Shown: positions 25,548-34,142 of the stretch, piece by piece | Position numbering within the stretch: the stretch's first letter is position 1 | Layout of the letters: each line of letters begins with the position of its first letter | Notes under the pieces: model-generated | Seen by the model: the letters and a program-made list of their open reading frames with translations, nothing else | Database searches by the model: none | Told to the model about the DNA's origin: nothing | Program-made: the position numbers and the translations under genes | Assembly (NCBI RefSeq): GCF_010672455.1 | Contig: NZ_JAAHGO010000059.1 | Location: forward strand, 1-34,142 | Source: Okeania sp. SIO2C9 | Lineage (GTDB): Bacteria; Cyanobacteriota; Cyanobacteriia; Cyanobacteriales; Microcoleaceae | Direction: 5' to 3' | DNA: 34,142 bases

Positions 25548-27023
25548 CTACTCCCTATTCTTTGATTTTGCCTGTAAATTTTCTAAAGCTTGATGAGCGC
25601 TAGATAAATCTGGTGCAAGTTCAATAGCTTTTTCTAAAGAAGATATTGCTTGTTCATCTAAGCCTAAATTAGTCAAAGCTTCACCCAAATGATAATGTAC
25701 AATACCCGAATTTGGATGAAGTTCAATTGCCTGATTATAAGAAGCGATCGCCTCATCCCACTTTTCCAAACTTGCCAAAGCATATCCTAATTTATGGTGA
25801 ATATCGGCAGCAGTGGGATTAAGATTTATCACTCGACGATAAGCAGAAATAGCCTCCTCAATAAACCCTTGTTGTTCCATCATTTCTGCTAATTTCAAAT
25901 GAGAATCTATTACTGTTTTATTCTGTTGTTGTCTTCTCGCTAATGCCTCTTGTAGATGCTGATTAAACTTTTGATTATCTGGTTTAATTTCGACAGCTTT
26001 TTGATGACAATTTATTGCTTCTTCCCACTTTTGCATTTCTGTTAATGCTTCTCCCAACTGGTCATATACAACTGCTGAATTGGGATTAATTCTGAGAACT
26101 TCACGATATTCAGTTATAGCTTCTTCCCATTTTTTGAGTTGAGCAAAAGCATAAGCTAACTGATGATGAATTATTGCTGAATTAGGATTAAATTCAATTG
26201 CATTTTGATATGCAGCAATAGCTTCTTCCCATTTTTGTAGTTGGGCTAAAGCTGCTCCTAAATGATGATAAATTTCGGCATTTTTGAGATTTAGGGAAAT
26301 AGCTTGCATACAAGAATCAATGGCTTCTTCCCATTTTTGTAACCTAGTTAAAGCTAGCCCAATATAATAGTAAGCTTCTGCTAAATTTGGATTTAAATCA
26401 AGAGTGTGACGGTAAGAAATAACCGCTTCTTCGAGTTGACCAGAGTCTTCTAGAACCTTACCTAAACTTAAATGATATTCTGGCAAATAGGGATTAATTT
26501 CAATCGCTTGATTAAGAGCATCTATGGATTCATTCCACTCTTTTTTATTTGCTAGAGCTTCCCCTAAATATTGATAAGCTGAAGCAAAGTTTTGGTCAAT
26601 TTCAATAGCATGACGATAAGCAACTATTGCTTCATCAAATAATCCTTGTTTTGCCAAAGCAAATCCTAAACTACTATAAAATTTGGGAAATTCTGAATTA
26701 ATTTCAATCGCTTGGCTTAGATAAATAACTGCCTCATCAAATCTATCTAGTTTAATTAAAATTTCTCCTAAATTATAGTAAGACCAAGGATAGTTCGGTT
26801 GCAGTTGAATTCCTTGGTGATATATATTTGCTGCTGCTTCTAAATTTCCCTGTAAACTAAGAGTTTCGCCCAAGTTTTGATAAGCTACTGCTGATTTCGG
26901 ATTAAGTTTAATTACTTGTTGATAAGCATCAACAGCTTCTGCTAAATTACCTTCTCTTAGTAGTTTATTCCCAGTATGAAGATAGTTGACACTTGTTTCT
27001 GTTGCTATTGTTGAGGTTGACAT
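25548..27023 (-). CDS. TPR-repeat protein (about 13 TPRs)
   Basis: The 491-residue protein begins at ATG 27023. From about residue 13 to the end it is almost entirely consecutive 34-residue TPRs with the W-LG-Y-A-F-A-P spacing (for example AYQNLGETLSLQGNLEAAAN and HHLGAALAQLQKWEEAIAAY). Only about 365-378 (ALARRQQQNKTVID) departs from the register. There is no signal peptide, membrane segment or catalytic domain. Such proteins act as protein-protein interaction scaffolds; the partner cannot be inferred. Several units share LQKWEEAI almost exactly, which shows recent internal duplication. It lies in opposite orientation to its neighbours on both sides and is separated from them by more than 1.2 kb. 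Confidence 0.9.
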   Translation of the reverse strand: MSTSTIATETSVNYLHTGNKLLREGNLAEAVDAYQQVIKLNPKSAVAYQNLGETLSLQGNLEAAANIYHQGIQLQPNYPWSYYNLGEILIKLDRFDEAVIYLSQAIEINSEFPKFYSSLGFALAKQGLFDEAIVAYRHAIEIDQNFASAYQYLGEALANKKEWNESIDALNQAIEINPYLPEYHLSLGKVLEDSGQLEEAVISYRHTLDLNPNLAEAYYYIGLALTRLQKWEEAIDSCMQAISLNLKNAEIYHHLGAALAQLQKWEEAIAAYQNAIEFNPNSAIIHHQLAYAFAQLKKWEEAITEYREVLRINPNSAVVYDQLGEALTEMQKWEEAINCHQKAVEIKPDNQKFNQHLQEALARRQQQNKTVIDSHLKLAEMMEQQGFIEEAISAYRRVINLNPTAADIHHKLGYALASLEKWDEAIASYNQAIELHPNSGIVHYHLGEALTNLGLDEQAISSLEKAIELAPDLSSAHQALENLQAKSKNRE

Positions 27024-27297
27024 TATTATTGAAAAATTCCTTTATTTGATAGTTATGGATTGGGCAATATTGCTCATTAGCTGTTGATATCTTACAGTGT
27101 TTTAGTAGATTGATTCTGCCTATCAATTTAGATATAATGAAATTACCCTGACTTGGTTCACATCATATAGTAAATGTTTTTCTATGTCATTTACTTGAGG
27201 AAATATTACTAAATTTACCAGAGTAAATTAAAAATTTTATTATAGGCTGAATTTTTATCAAGAAACAGTTTGATTGTAAGCCGTTAAGCATTTAAAC

Positions 27298-27458
27298 TAT
27301 AGCAATTATAAATCATTTGTGACAATTTTACTGTTCCTTAAAAGTATAGAATATAGCAGTTATCATATTTATATGATACGTTTTTTTCTTCTTCCCTATT
27401 TCCTGTTCCCTGTTCCCTAAAAGTTTCCAATACTCACAACTTAAACATATTGCTATAT
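27298..27458. mobile_element. MITE-like element, family B, copy 2 (inverted)
   Basis: This is the reverse complement of the element at 24746-24922. The core carries GGGAACA-type rather than GGCAACA heptamers, so the tandem repeat type changed while the flanks stayed alike. Family D copy 3 starts 23 bp further on. Confidence 0.85.
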
Positions 27459-27480
27459 ATACAGAACTTTTGATGGATAG

Positions 27481-27565
27481 TGAGGTACAGTTTTATATTA
27501 ATCTCTATTCCCTCTTTTGTTTCCCTAGATGAGGTATTGCCTAGTACCCAAAATTTTGTACCTCC
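27481..27565. mobile_element. MITE-like element, family D, copy 3
   Basis: GTGAGGTACA (27481-27490) and TGTACCTC (27558-27565) bound 85 bp; outer TACAG and CTGTA flank it. CAAAATTTTGTACCTC matches the end of the copy at 12914. Confidence 0.6.
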
Positions 27566-27761
27566 GGAAAGTGGCAAACTGCTGTAAGTTATTTGTAAAA
27601 GTAAACCCTTAAGACTTAACAGAGAACATAAAATCTAAATGTGTCTTAGCTTAAGTCAAGAGTAGGAACCTAATCAGATTTTCTGGCGTTGAGTCGTGGT
27701 AATGATTTTGAGATTAACTTTGGGCGCAAAACATAAGTTTTTCAATTTTACCTTCAGCTAA

Positions 27762-27860
27762 TAGACATCTCCAAGAATAAAAAATCAAATCAATTATCCC
27801 TCATAAATTATCAATTATTTACCCCTACTCCCTACTCCCTATGGGTGGAGGAGATGTCTA
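27762..27860. mobile_element. MITE-like element, family F
   Basis: Perfect 11-bp inverted repeats, TAGACATCTCC (27762-27772) and GGAGATGTCTA (27850-27860), bound 99 bp containing CTACTCC heptamers. The rest of 27566-28300 is AT-rich, and I saw no other feature in it. Confidence 0.5.
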
Positions 27861-28302
27861 ATTATCATTACATTTAAGCAACGCCGATTTTCTTAGTGGA
27901 TCGAGAAGATGATAAAATCAGGTAAATCAAAATAAGACTAAATTTATTTGAGTCTGTCCTAACTGAAAGTTCAGACAAAAATCGATAAATGCTAACAACC
28001 AAAAAATTAATATAAATCATTGACAAATCTGTATGAATAATGGTATTAGAAGTGAAAATTATATAGGGGTGCTAACTGATCCTAATTAATATTAGACCTG
28101 TTTAAGTTCGCAAATTTTGTATAGTAAAGTTGAAATAAAAATATAGTCAGATATACTTAAACATAGCTTTTTATTTTGGTAGTTGACAAAATATTTAGCT
28201 TTAGTTAATTTTTTTTCTGACCGACTCAAGTATATAAACAATTATGCTCTTAGTAGAATATCATTTGATCAAAAAAAATCATTCACTTTTCGCCAAGGGC
28301 GG

Positions 28303-28953
28303 TTGTTTATCTTTTTTGTTTGACGAAAAATATCTACAATGCTGCGAATTATTTAGATTGTCAAAACTTTTTTAACGGTCAAACAACGGATACTACTACT
28401 GTTTATTATCAGATAAAAAATAGTCATATACTAAGAGTTTTACCTCGTCAAATTAGTCAAGAAGTTCTCAGAATGGTTCTGAAAGTATGGCAAAGTTATT
28501 ATAGTGCTTACCGAGAATATAAAGCTTTCCCAAGTAAATTTAAAGTGAGGCCAAAAAATCTTAATTATCAAGTTAGTGCTGGAGATAGAAGTAATGGTAG
28601 ATATGTGGTAATTTATCATAACCAAGCTCTTAGTCAAAAATCTTAAAAAAAGGATTCATTCGCCCTAGTAAAACTAATATTTATTGAAAAACTAGAGTTT
28701 AAAAAACAAAAAAAGTTCTAATTATTCAGAAAAAAAATGCTGAGATAATTGAGGTAGTTTACGAACAGGAAATAGAAACATAACCTTTAACTCAAACTAG
28801 GATAGCAGCTGTCGATTTAGGATTAAATAATCTGGCAACTTTAAGCACAAACTTACCGAACCATCAGCCTAAAAACTATGATGGTAGAGGATTTAAAGTA
28901 GTTAATCAATATACCAAAAAGTCAACAAGACGATCAAAAAAATTATATAGTAA
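28303..28953 (+). pseudogene. Degenerate tnpB (IS200/IS605 type)
   Basis: The frame from about 28320 reads LTKNIYNAANYLDCQNFFNG and on to YHNQALSQKS, a pattern of the TnpB N-terminal half (TKNLYNAANY, WQSYYxAYREY, PKYK, IYxNQALS). It then hits a stop at 28644-28646. Other frames continue with EVVYEQEIE and, after another stop, IAAVDLGLNNLATLSTN, the RuvC-I motif, ending in KKSTRRSKKLYSNINN. The first part of the protein and everything after RuvC-I are missing. Multiple stops and frameshifts make it dead. It is a different lineage from the tnpB at 5004-6278. It ends about 30 bp before the next gene. Confidence 0.85.
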
Positions 28954-28984
28954 TATTAATAACTAATACATAATCAAAATCCAT

Positions 28985-31732
28985 ATGATGCAAAAAACAG
29001 AAAAATCAACTCTAATTATTACCAGTATGCACCGTTCAGGAAGTTCTTTAACAGCTTCCATGCTCCAAGGTTCTGGTTTACATATTGGTCGAAAATTAAC
29101 AGAGGGAACAGAAACTAATCCTCAAGGATATTTTGAAAATTTAGACTTCTATGAATTTCATAAACAAGTATTAGAATCTCAAGGAATAGAGGCAGATGGT
29201 TGGACTCTTCAAGAAAGAATAGATATAGAAGAAAATTTTGTAGAAATAGCAAAAGAAATTCTCGCCAAAAATTCTATAAGTGGAAATTGGGGATGGAAAG
29301 AAACCCGTACAACTTTATTTCTAGATTTTTGGGCAAATCTACTGCCAAATGCCAAATTTTTATTAGTTTATCGTTCTCCTTGGGAAGTAGTTAATTCTCT
29401 GTATAGTCGGCAAGATAAAATATTTCAAAGTCAACCAGAATTAGCAGTAAAATTATGGTTACACTACAATCAAAAAATTATTAATTTTTATAATCATGCT
29501 GCTAATTATTGTCTATTGACAAATATTCAAACAATCATAAATAACCAACAAGTATTTATTGAAGCAATTAATCAAAAATTTCAGACAAACTTTAATTATC
29601 CCGCTGCAAATATCTACGAACCATCATTATTTAATAATCAATTATCAGCAGACGACCATAGATCCACTCTCATAGATTATTACTTTCCTGAAGCTATAGA
29701 AATGTACCAGGAATTAGAAGCAAGAGCCTGGAAACCAGCCGATGAAATACCAGACTTTTCCTGGCAAGAAAAAATCAAATCATCTCCCTATAGAATTTGG
29801 GCTTTTAAAGACTGGATGAATTTGTGTAGTGTAGAAAGTCAGAATAAAAACTTATTAGCAGAGGTAGAAAAATATAAAAATCAATACCAACAAAGTCAAT
29901 TAGAACTAACACAAACTAAGTCTCAATTAACACAAACACGAGATGAGTTAGAAAAATATGCTTCTCAACTCGATACCACCGAAACAACATTATTAGAATC
30001 TCAAAAAAAACTCCACGACACAGAAACAGTACTAGAAGAAACTCAGTCTCAACTGAAAAAAGTTGAACATATTCAAACCAGATTTGATCAAACAGAAAAT
30101 GAACTAGCTAGAGCAAAATCTCAATTACATCAAACTCAAACTGAGCTAACACAATGTCAGTCAAAACTACATCAGACTGAAAGTGAATTAAAAAAAGACC
30201 GGGAAATAGAAAAAGAACTTATACAAACAAAATCTGAACTACACCAAACTCAAGGAGAGCTAGTACAAAATCAGTCACAACTACATCAAACACAAGAAGA
30301 ACTAGAACAATTTACTTATAGACTTCAGCAAACAGAATCAGTATGGCAAAACTCTCAATCTCAGCTAGAAAAAACAGAAGTATTGTTAGAAAAGTCCGAA
30401 TCCCAAAATAAACAAACTCAAGCAGAATTAGGGAAAGTAAAACATAATTTGTATGAGACTAAAGTTAAATTAAAAGTTTGCCAAAATCAGCTACACCAAA
30501 CTCAAGAAGAGTGGGAATATTCTCAGGTTCAGTTAATAGCAAATGAGAAGAGTTTACAACAATATCAAGAACAGTTAAACAATGTAGAGACAGAATTAGA
30601 AAACTCCCACTCACAACTGAAACAAACTCAGGCAGAATTAGGATTAACAAAACATAATTTATGTGAAACTAGAGACGAATTAGTAGTTTATAAACATCAG
30701 TTACACCAAACTCAAGAAGAGTGGGAATATTACCAGTCTCAGTTAACAGCAACTGAGGTAATGTGGCAAGAATCTCAGTCACAGTTGCAGGCAAAAAAGG
30801 CCGAGTTAACAGAATCTAATTATCAACTAAAAAACCATGAACAAAAGTTAGAAAAGTATGAATATGAGCTGCAAAAAACTAGCCAAGAATTACAACAAAC
30901 TCAATCTCAGCTAAATCAAACTCAAGCCGATTTAACAGAATCTAACTCTCAACTAAAACAAAAAGAAATAATATTGCAACAGTCAAAAACACAACTAAAA
31001 GAAATTCAAAAAAATCAGCAGGAATGGGAAAAATCTAAATCTCAATCACATAAAGCAAAGCAAGAATTGAAGCGAACTAACCTACAAATGCAAGAACTTC
31101 AAACAGAATTAGTAGAATCTAATTCACAACTGCAACAGACAGAAACACTATTGCAACAATCTCAATCTCAAACGAAACAGACAAAAACATTATTAAAAGA
31201 GTTTCAAACTCAGTTACATCAAACTGATGAAGAACGAAAAAATCAGCAACTACAATTACAGGAAACTCAGACAGTATTGCAACAAATTCAGATTCAATGG
31301 AGGCAGACAGAAATATTATTGCAACAATCTCAATCTAAACAACAAAATGCACAAAAAGAATTAGTTAAAACAAAGTCTCAACTAACACAAACTAAGTCAG
31401 AATTAGAAAAATTGCAGTATCAACAAGCCATTCTGATAAATTCTAAATCCGAGAGTCAAACAGAATATCAACTATTAGTTTGGGAAGCTTGGTATGCTTA
31501 TCAAAAAGGTAATTTGCTTGAAATGCAAGAGTGCCTTCAGAAATCTTTGAAATATACTGAAAACTCTCGGACAGAAATAGTAATGGAATGGTTAGATAGT
31601 TTTGCTAATTTCTCTCAGCAAAAAGGTCTAGAGTTAGATAGTGAAAAGCTGACAAATTCTGAAGAATGGCAAAAATTGATGAAGCGCACTATGAAAATTC
31701 AGCAGAAAGTTTTGGTAAATAGTGAAAAATAA
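28985..31732 (+). CDS. Sulfotransferase-like protein with very long coiled coil
   Basis: The 915-residue protein starts at tandem ATGs 28985 and 28988. Residues 1 to about 275 form a P-loop sulfotransferase-type domain: ITSMHRSGSSLTASML (12-27) for the 5'-phosphosulfate loop, GWKETRT (103-109) and FLLVYRSPWEVVNSL (125-139) for the 3'-phosphate site. From about 283 to 840 the chain is an almost unbroken coiled coil of Gln- and Glu-rich heptads (SQLxQTQxEL). Two 70-residue blocks starting near residues 479 and 549 are clear duplicates (QAELGKVKHNLYET and QAELGLTKHNLCET). The last 75 residues (WEAWYAYQKGNLLEMQECLQ) resemble a helical domain seen at the end of other cyanobacterial modular proteins. 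It likely transfers sulfate to a surface glycan, with the coil as scaffold; the substrate is unknown. Confidence 0.88.
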   Translation: MMQKTEKSTLIITSMHRSGSSLTASMLQGSGLHIGRKLTEGTETNPQGYFENLDFYEFHKQVLESQGIEADGWTLQERIDIEENFVEIAKEILAKNSISGNWGWKETRTTLFLDFWANLLPNAKFLLVYRSPWEVVNSLYSRQDKIFQSQPELAVKLWLHYNQKIINFYNHAANYCLLTNIQTIINNQQVFIEAINQKFQTNFNYPAANIYEPSLFNNQLSADDHRSTLIDYYFPEAIEMYQELEARAWKPADEIPDFSWQEKIKSSPYRIWAFKDWMNLCSVESQNKNLLAEVEKYKNQYQQSQLELTQTKSQLTQTRDELEKYASQLDTTETTLLESQKKLHDTETVLEETQSQLKKVEHIQTRFDQTENELARAKSQLHQTQTELTQCQSKLHQTESELKKDREIEKELIQTKSELHQTQGELVQNQSQLHQTQEELEQFTYRLQQTESVWQNSQSQLEKTEVLLEKSESQNKQTQAELGKVKHNLYETKVKLKVCQNQLHQTQEEWEYSQVQLIANEKSLQQYQEQLNNVETELENSHSQLKQTQAELGLTKHNLCETRDELVVYKHQLHQTQEEWEYYQSQLTATEVMWQESQSQLQAKKAELTESNYQLKNHEQKLEKYEYELQKTSQELQQTQSQLNQTQADLTESNSQLKQKEIILQQSKTQLKEIQKNQQEWEKSKSQSHKAKQELKRTNLQMQELQTELVESNSQLQQTETLLQQSQSQTKQTKTLLKEFQTQLHQTDEERKNQQLQLQETQTVLQQIQIQWRQTEILLQQSQSKQQNAQKELVKTKSQLTQTKSELEKLQYQQAILINSKSESQTEYQLLVWEAWYAYQKGNLLEMQECLQKSLKYTENSRTEIVMEWLDSFANFSQQKGLELDSEKLTNSEEWQKLMKRTMKIQQKVLVNSEK

Positions 31733-31947
31733 GTGAGTAGAAGACAGATTTAATTAAATAAAATTAGACAAATAAAACATGAGCCAAAATACTACATAAA
31801 TATTCAATAGAAGAAATTCAATCAGGAATATTGGGAACAAATGGAAGTAGGATAAAGTCACTTACTCAGTATAGTTAACTAATTTTTAGAATTTGATTTT
31901 ATCAAGATATTGGTAATATTTGAAGAAATTAAGGGGAATATAAATTA

Positions 31948-34142
31948 ATGGCAGCAACAATAGAAAAAGAACTAGAAGAAGCTAAGGCTAAATGGCAACA
32001 AACTCAACAAGAGTTGGATCAAACTAAGTCCGAGTTGCATGATGTCACAGAAGAGTTGGAGCGGACGCAATCTCAGTTAGATGAGGTATTAGGAGAGTTG
32101 GAGCAAACCCACTTTGAGTTATATCAGCTTAAGGAGAAAGGAGAGCAACAGCAGTCGGAATCAGATGGAGAAGTTAAGCAGGAATTGGCAGTAACCAAGT
32201 CCAAGTTGCAGGAGACCAAACAGTTATGGGAGGAGTCCCAGTCGCAGTTAGGTGAGACGATGGGAGTGTTGGAAGAGTATCAGTCTCAAATTGAGCAAAC
32301 GATGGCGATACTGGAAGAGTCGCAAGGAAAGTTGCAGGAGAAGCAGGAAGAGTTGGAGCAGGTTAAGGCAGAGTTAGCACAGAAGCAGTCGGGGTCAGAG
32401 TCTGAGTTGCACAAACAGTTGGAGGAAACTAAGTCTCAGTTGCGGGAAACTGAGCAGTTGTTAGATGAGTATCAGTCGCAATTAAGTGAGACAATGGAAG
32501 TATTGGAGCAATCTCAATCACAATTGCAGCAAGCTCAGTTGAGAGAAAAACAGGAACAACAACAGCCACGATTGGACTCGGAGTTGCACAAAGAGTTGGA
32601 GGAAACTAAATCTCAGTTGCGGGAAACCGAGCAGTTATTGGAGCAGTCGCAGTCCCAGTTAAGTGAAACAATGGATGTGTTGGAGCAGTATAAGTCTAAA
32701 CTGGAACAAAGGATGGAGATATTAGAAACATCTCAATCAAAATTGCAGCAAAAAGAGTCAGGGTTAAAGCAGGAAGTTGAGAAGAATGAGCAATTGTCAA
32801 AGGAGTCAGATGAAGAGAATAGATTGTTTAAAATAAACAATGCTATAGTCAAACCTATTGAAATTCGTGGTAAGTGGCTAGGAGGCGTTATTTTTCCCAA
32901 AAATATGCCGGAAATATTCCGTCATAGACGCGGTGGTCCCCCAGATCAAGAAATGGTCTACATGGATCAAAATGTTGATGCCAACAACTGTAGCGATCGC
33001 CACATTGATACTTCAAAAACTTATAATGGTACATATATTTATGCAGGTCCTTTTCATCCTCACTTTGGACACGCTTTAACTGAAAGTATTCATCGTCTTT
33101 GGGCATTTGATAACAATTTACATGATGGTGTTGTTTTTGCTGTATCACTACGACGAAATAGCAAACCTCATAAATATACTCCTCCTAAATGGTTTATTGA
33201 AACCTTGGAGATTTTAGAAATACCTCTAGGTAAGTGTATTTGGGTAACAAATGACTGTGCTTTTGAAAATCTCATTATCCCAGAAGCAGGTAGCGAACTA
33301 TCATTAGGACTTAAGCAATGGTACCGCCCCTATTTAGAAAAGCTACAGCAGAGAATTCTGGAGCTAACATCTCACCTGAGAAAAAATAAACCAGAAAAAT
33401 TGTTTTTAGGCAGAAATCATCTTCGTTTTAGTGGTTCTTTAGCTGGTGATAAATACATTGAAACTTTATTGCTGAATGAAGGTTATATTTCCTTAAAACC
33501 AGAAAATTATGATTTACTCGAACAACTTGCTTATATAATGAATGCAAAAAAAATTATTTTTAGTGAAGGAAGTGCTATCTATATTTTGGAGTTAATAAAT
33601 TATTTAGAAGCTGAAATTGCCTGTATTTCTAGGAAACCAAGTAACAAACCTTTTTATCTACATATACATACCAAGTGTCGCAATTATATTGTTGCTGGAA
33701 ATGCTGCTGATATTCTACCTTTAGGTAATTGGGAAAATAAAGGAATTAAAAGTATTCCAGTAAGTAAAAATCCACACCTAATTATTCAATCATTAAGGAA
33801 ACATAATTTTGCATTATTAAAAGACTGGGACGAAAATCAGTTCTTGGCTGAAGAAAACCATGATTTTATGGCTTATTTGGATGAAGTGTATAACTTCTTA
33901 ACAAATCAAGATTCTGTTCATCGTCCAGGTATTGTAGAAAAGTATTTACAAATTCGTGGTATAGTTCAAGACAATTTAATATCTAAAGTTTCTGAAAGTA
34001 AACCACCTAAAAGTAGAAGCGATCGCCTCAACAAATTTGCTAGTATTAATCAATCATCCAGGTATCTAGAAATAGGAGTATCCAAAGGTCTAACTTTCAA
34101 CGCTATCAACATAAAGAATAAAGTAGCAGTCGATCCGCAATT
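31948..34142 (+). CDS. Coiled coil - GT61 glycosyltransferase - methyltransferase composite (3' end outside window)
   Basis: The frame is open from ATG 31948 to the window edge (731 codons and more); AAGGGGAA lies at 31931-31938. Residues 1 to about 295 are Gln/Glu/Leu heptads. From about 296 to 565 a GT61/DUF563-like glycosyltransferase is indicated by GPFHPHFGHALTES (from about 367), LFLGRNHLRFSG and KKIIFSEGSAIYILELINY (from about 534). Near residue 705 RYLEIGVSKGLTFNAI begins a SAM-dependent methyltransferase of the kind often attached to glycan loci; it is cut by the edge. The coil uses GAG, CAG, TTG and TCG codons far more than the coil of the gene before it, so the two coils are unlikely to be recent copies. 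A glycan-building role is inferred. Confidence 0.85.
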   Translation, partial: MAATIEKELEEAKAKWQQTQQELDQTKSELHDVTEELERTQSQLDEVLGELEQTHFELYQLKEKGEQQQSESDGEVKQELAVTKSKLQETKQLWEESQSQLGETMGVLEEYQSQIEQTMAILEESQGKLQEKQEELEQVKAELAQKQSGSESELHKQLEETKSQLRETEQLLDEYQSQLSETMEVLEQSQSQLQQAQLREKQEQQQPRLDSELHKELEETKSQLRETEQLLEQSQSQLSETMDVLEQYKSKLEQRMEILETSQSKLQQKESGLKQEVEKNEQLSKESDEENRLFKINNAIVKPIEIRGKWLGGVIFPKNMPEIFRHRRGGPPDQEMVYMDQNVDANNCSDRHIDTSKTYNGTYIYAGPFHPHFGHALTESIHRLWAFDNNLHDGVVFAVSLRRNSKPHKYTPPKWFIETLEILEIPLGKCIWVTNDCAFENLIIPEAGSELSLGLKQWYRPYLEKLQQRILELTSHLRKNKPEKLFLGRNHLRFSGSLAGDKYIETLLLNEGYISLKPENYDLLEQLAYIMNAKKIIFSEGSAIYILELINYLEAEIACISRKPSNKPFYLHIHTKCRNYIVAGNAADILPLGNWENKGIKSIPVSKNPHLIIQSLRKHNFALLKDWDENQFLAEENHDFMAYLDEVYNFLTNQDSVHRPGIVEKYLQIRGIVQDNLISKVSESKPPKSRSDRLNKFASINQSSRYLEIGVSKGLTFNAINIKNKVAVDPQ

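Noticed and set aside
32888-33148. Minus-strand 86-codon open frame
   Set aside because: It lies opposite the GT61 domain of the long plus-strand gene, whose reading frame is open throughout and has clear family motifs.

Overview
The window looks like chromosomal DNA from an AT-rich, filamentous, Trichodesmium/Okeania-type cyanobacterium. The sequence shows about ten HIP1 octamers (GCGATCGC), heptameric short tandem repeats (GGAGACA, GGCAACA, GGAGTCA and similar) in many intergenic gaps, and only about 63 percent of bases in convincing genes. Low coding density with many repeats is known for Trichodesmium; the genus assignment itself is inference. No rRNA, tRNA or CRISPR array was seen.

Layout. 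At 1-2717 the 3' part of a TPR-sulfotransferase fusion enters from the left edge. At 3308-8519 (minus strand) lie a WecA/MraY-type sugar-phosphate transferase, an IS200/IS605-type TnpB, glyA and a nitroreductase. At 8520-10511 there is no intact gene: a decayed nSTAND ATPase is followed by an array of seven 145-bp repeats. At 10512-13382 (minus) are a membrane protein carrying a serine-recombinase-like domain, a 2OG-Fe(II) oxygenase and a small unknown protein. A two-domain oligopeptide-type ABC ATPase follows at 14034-15695, then a second array of nine 102-119-bp units, then a zinc-ribbon protein and its small helical neighbour. On the plus strand come a bifunctional (p)ppGpp synthetase/hydrolase (18735-21002) and an aldehyde dehydrogenase (22903-24282). 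A 491-residue TPR protein lies on the minus strand (25548-27023). The right end has a tnpB remnant, a sulfotransferase with a very long coiled coil (28985-31732), and a coiled-coil/GT61/methyltransferase composite (31948 to the edge).

How the genes relate. Both edges carry large modular proteins that join TPRs or coiled coils to sulfotransferase, glycosyltransferase or methyltransferase domains. Together with the polyprenyl-phosphate sugar transferase they suggest assembly and sulfation of surface glycans. The middle is housekeeping or stress genes in a sea of non-coding repeats: at least six families of short elements with terminal inverted repeats (MITE-like), four or five small dispersed repeats, and two long arrays.

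Most unusual items: (1) the protein at 10512-11624, a recombinase-like domain lacking the catalytic serine and held between membrane segments, with the 145-bp array just past its 3' end; (2) a TnpB reading frame that appears to have absorbed two small dispersed repeats in frame, one directly after the RuvC-III aspartate; (3) MITE families present as paired copies inside this window whose cores carry different heptamer repeats.
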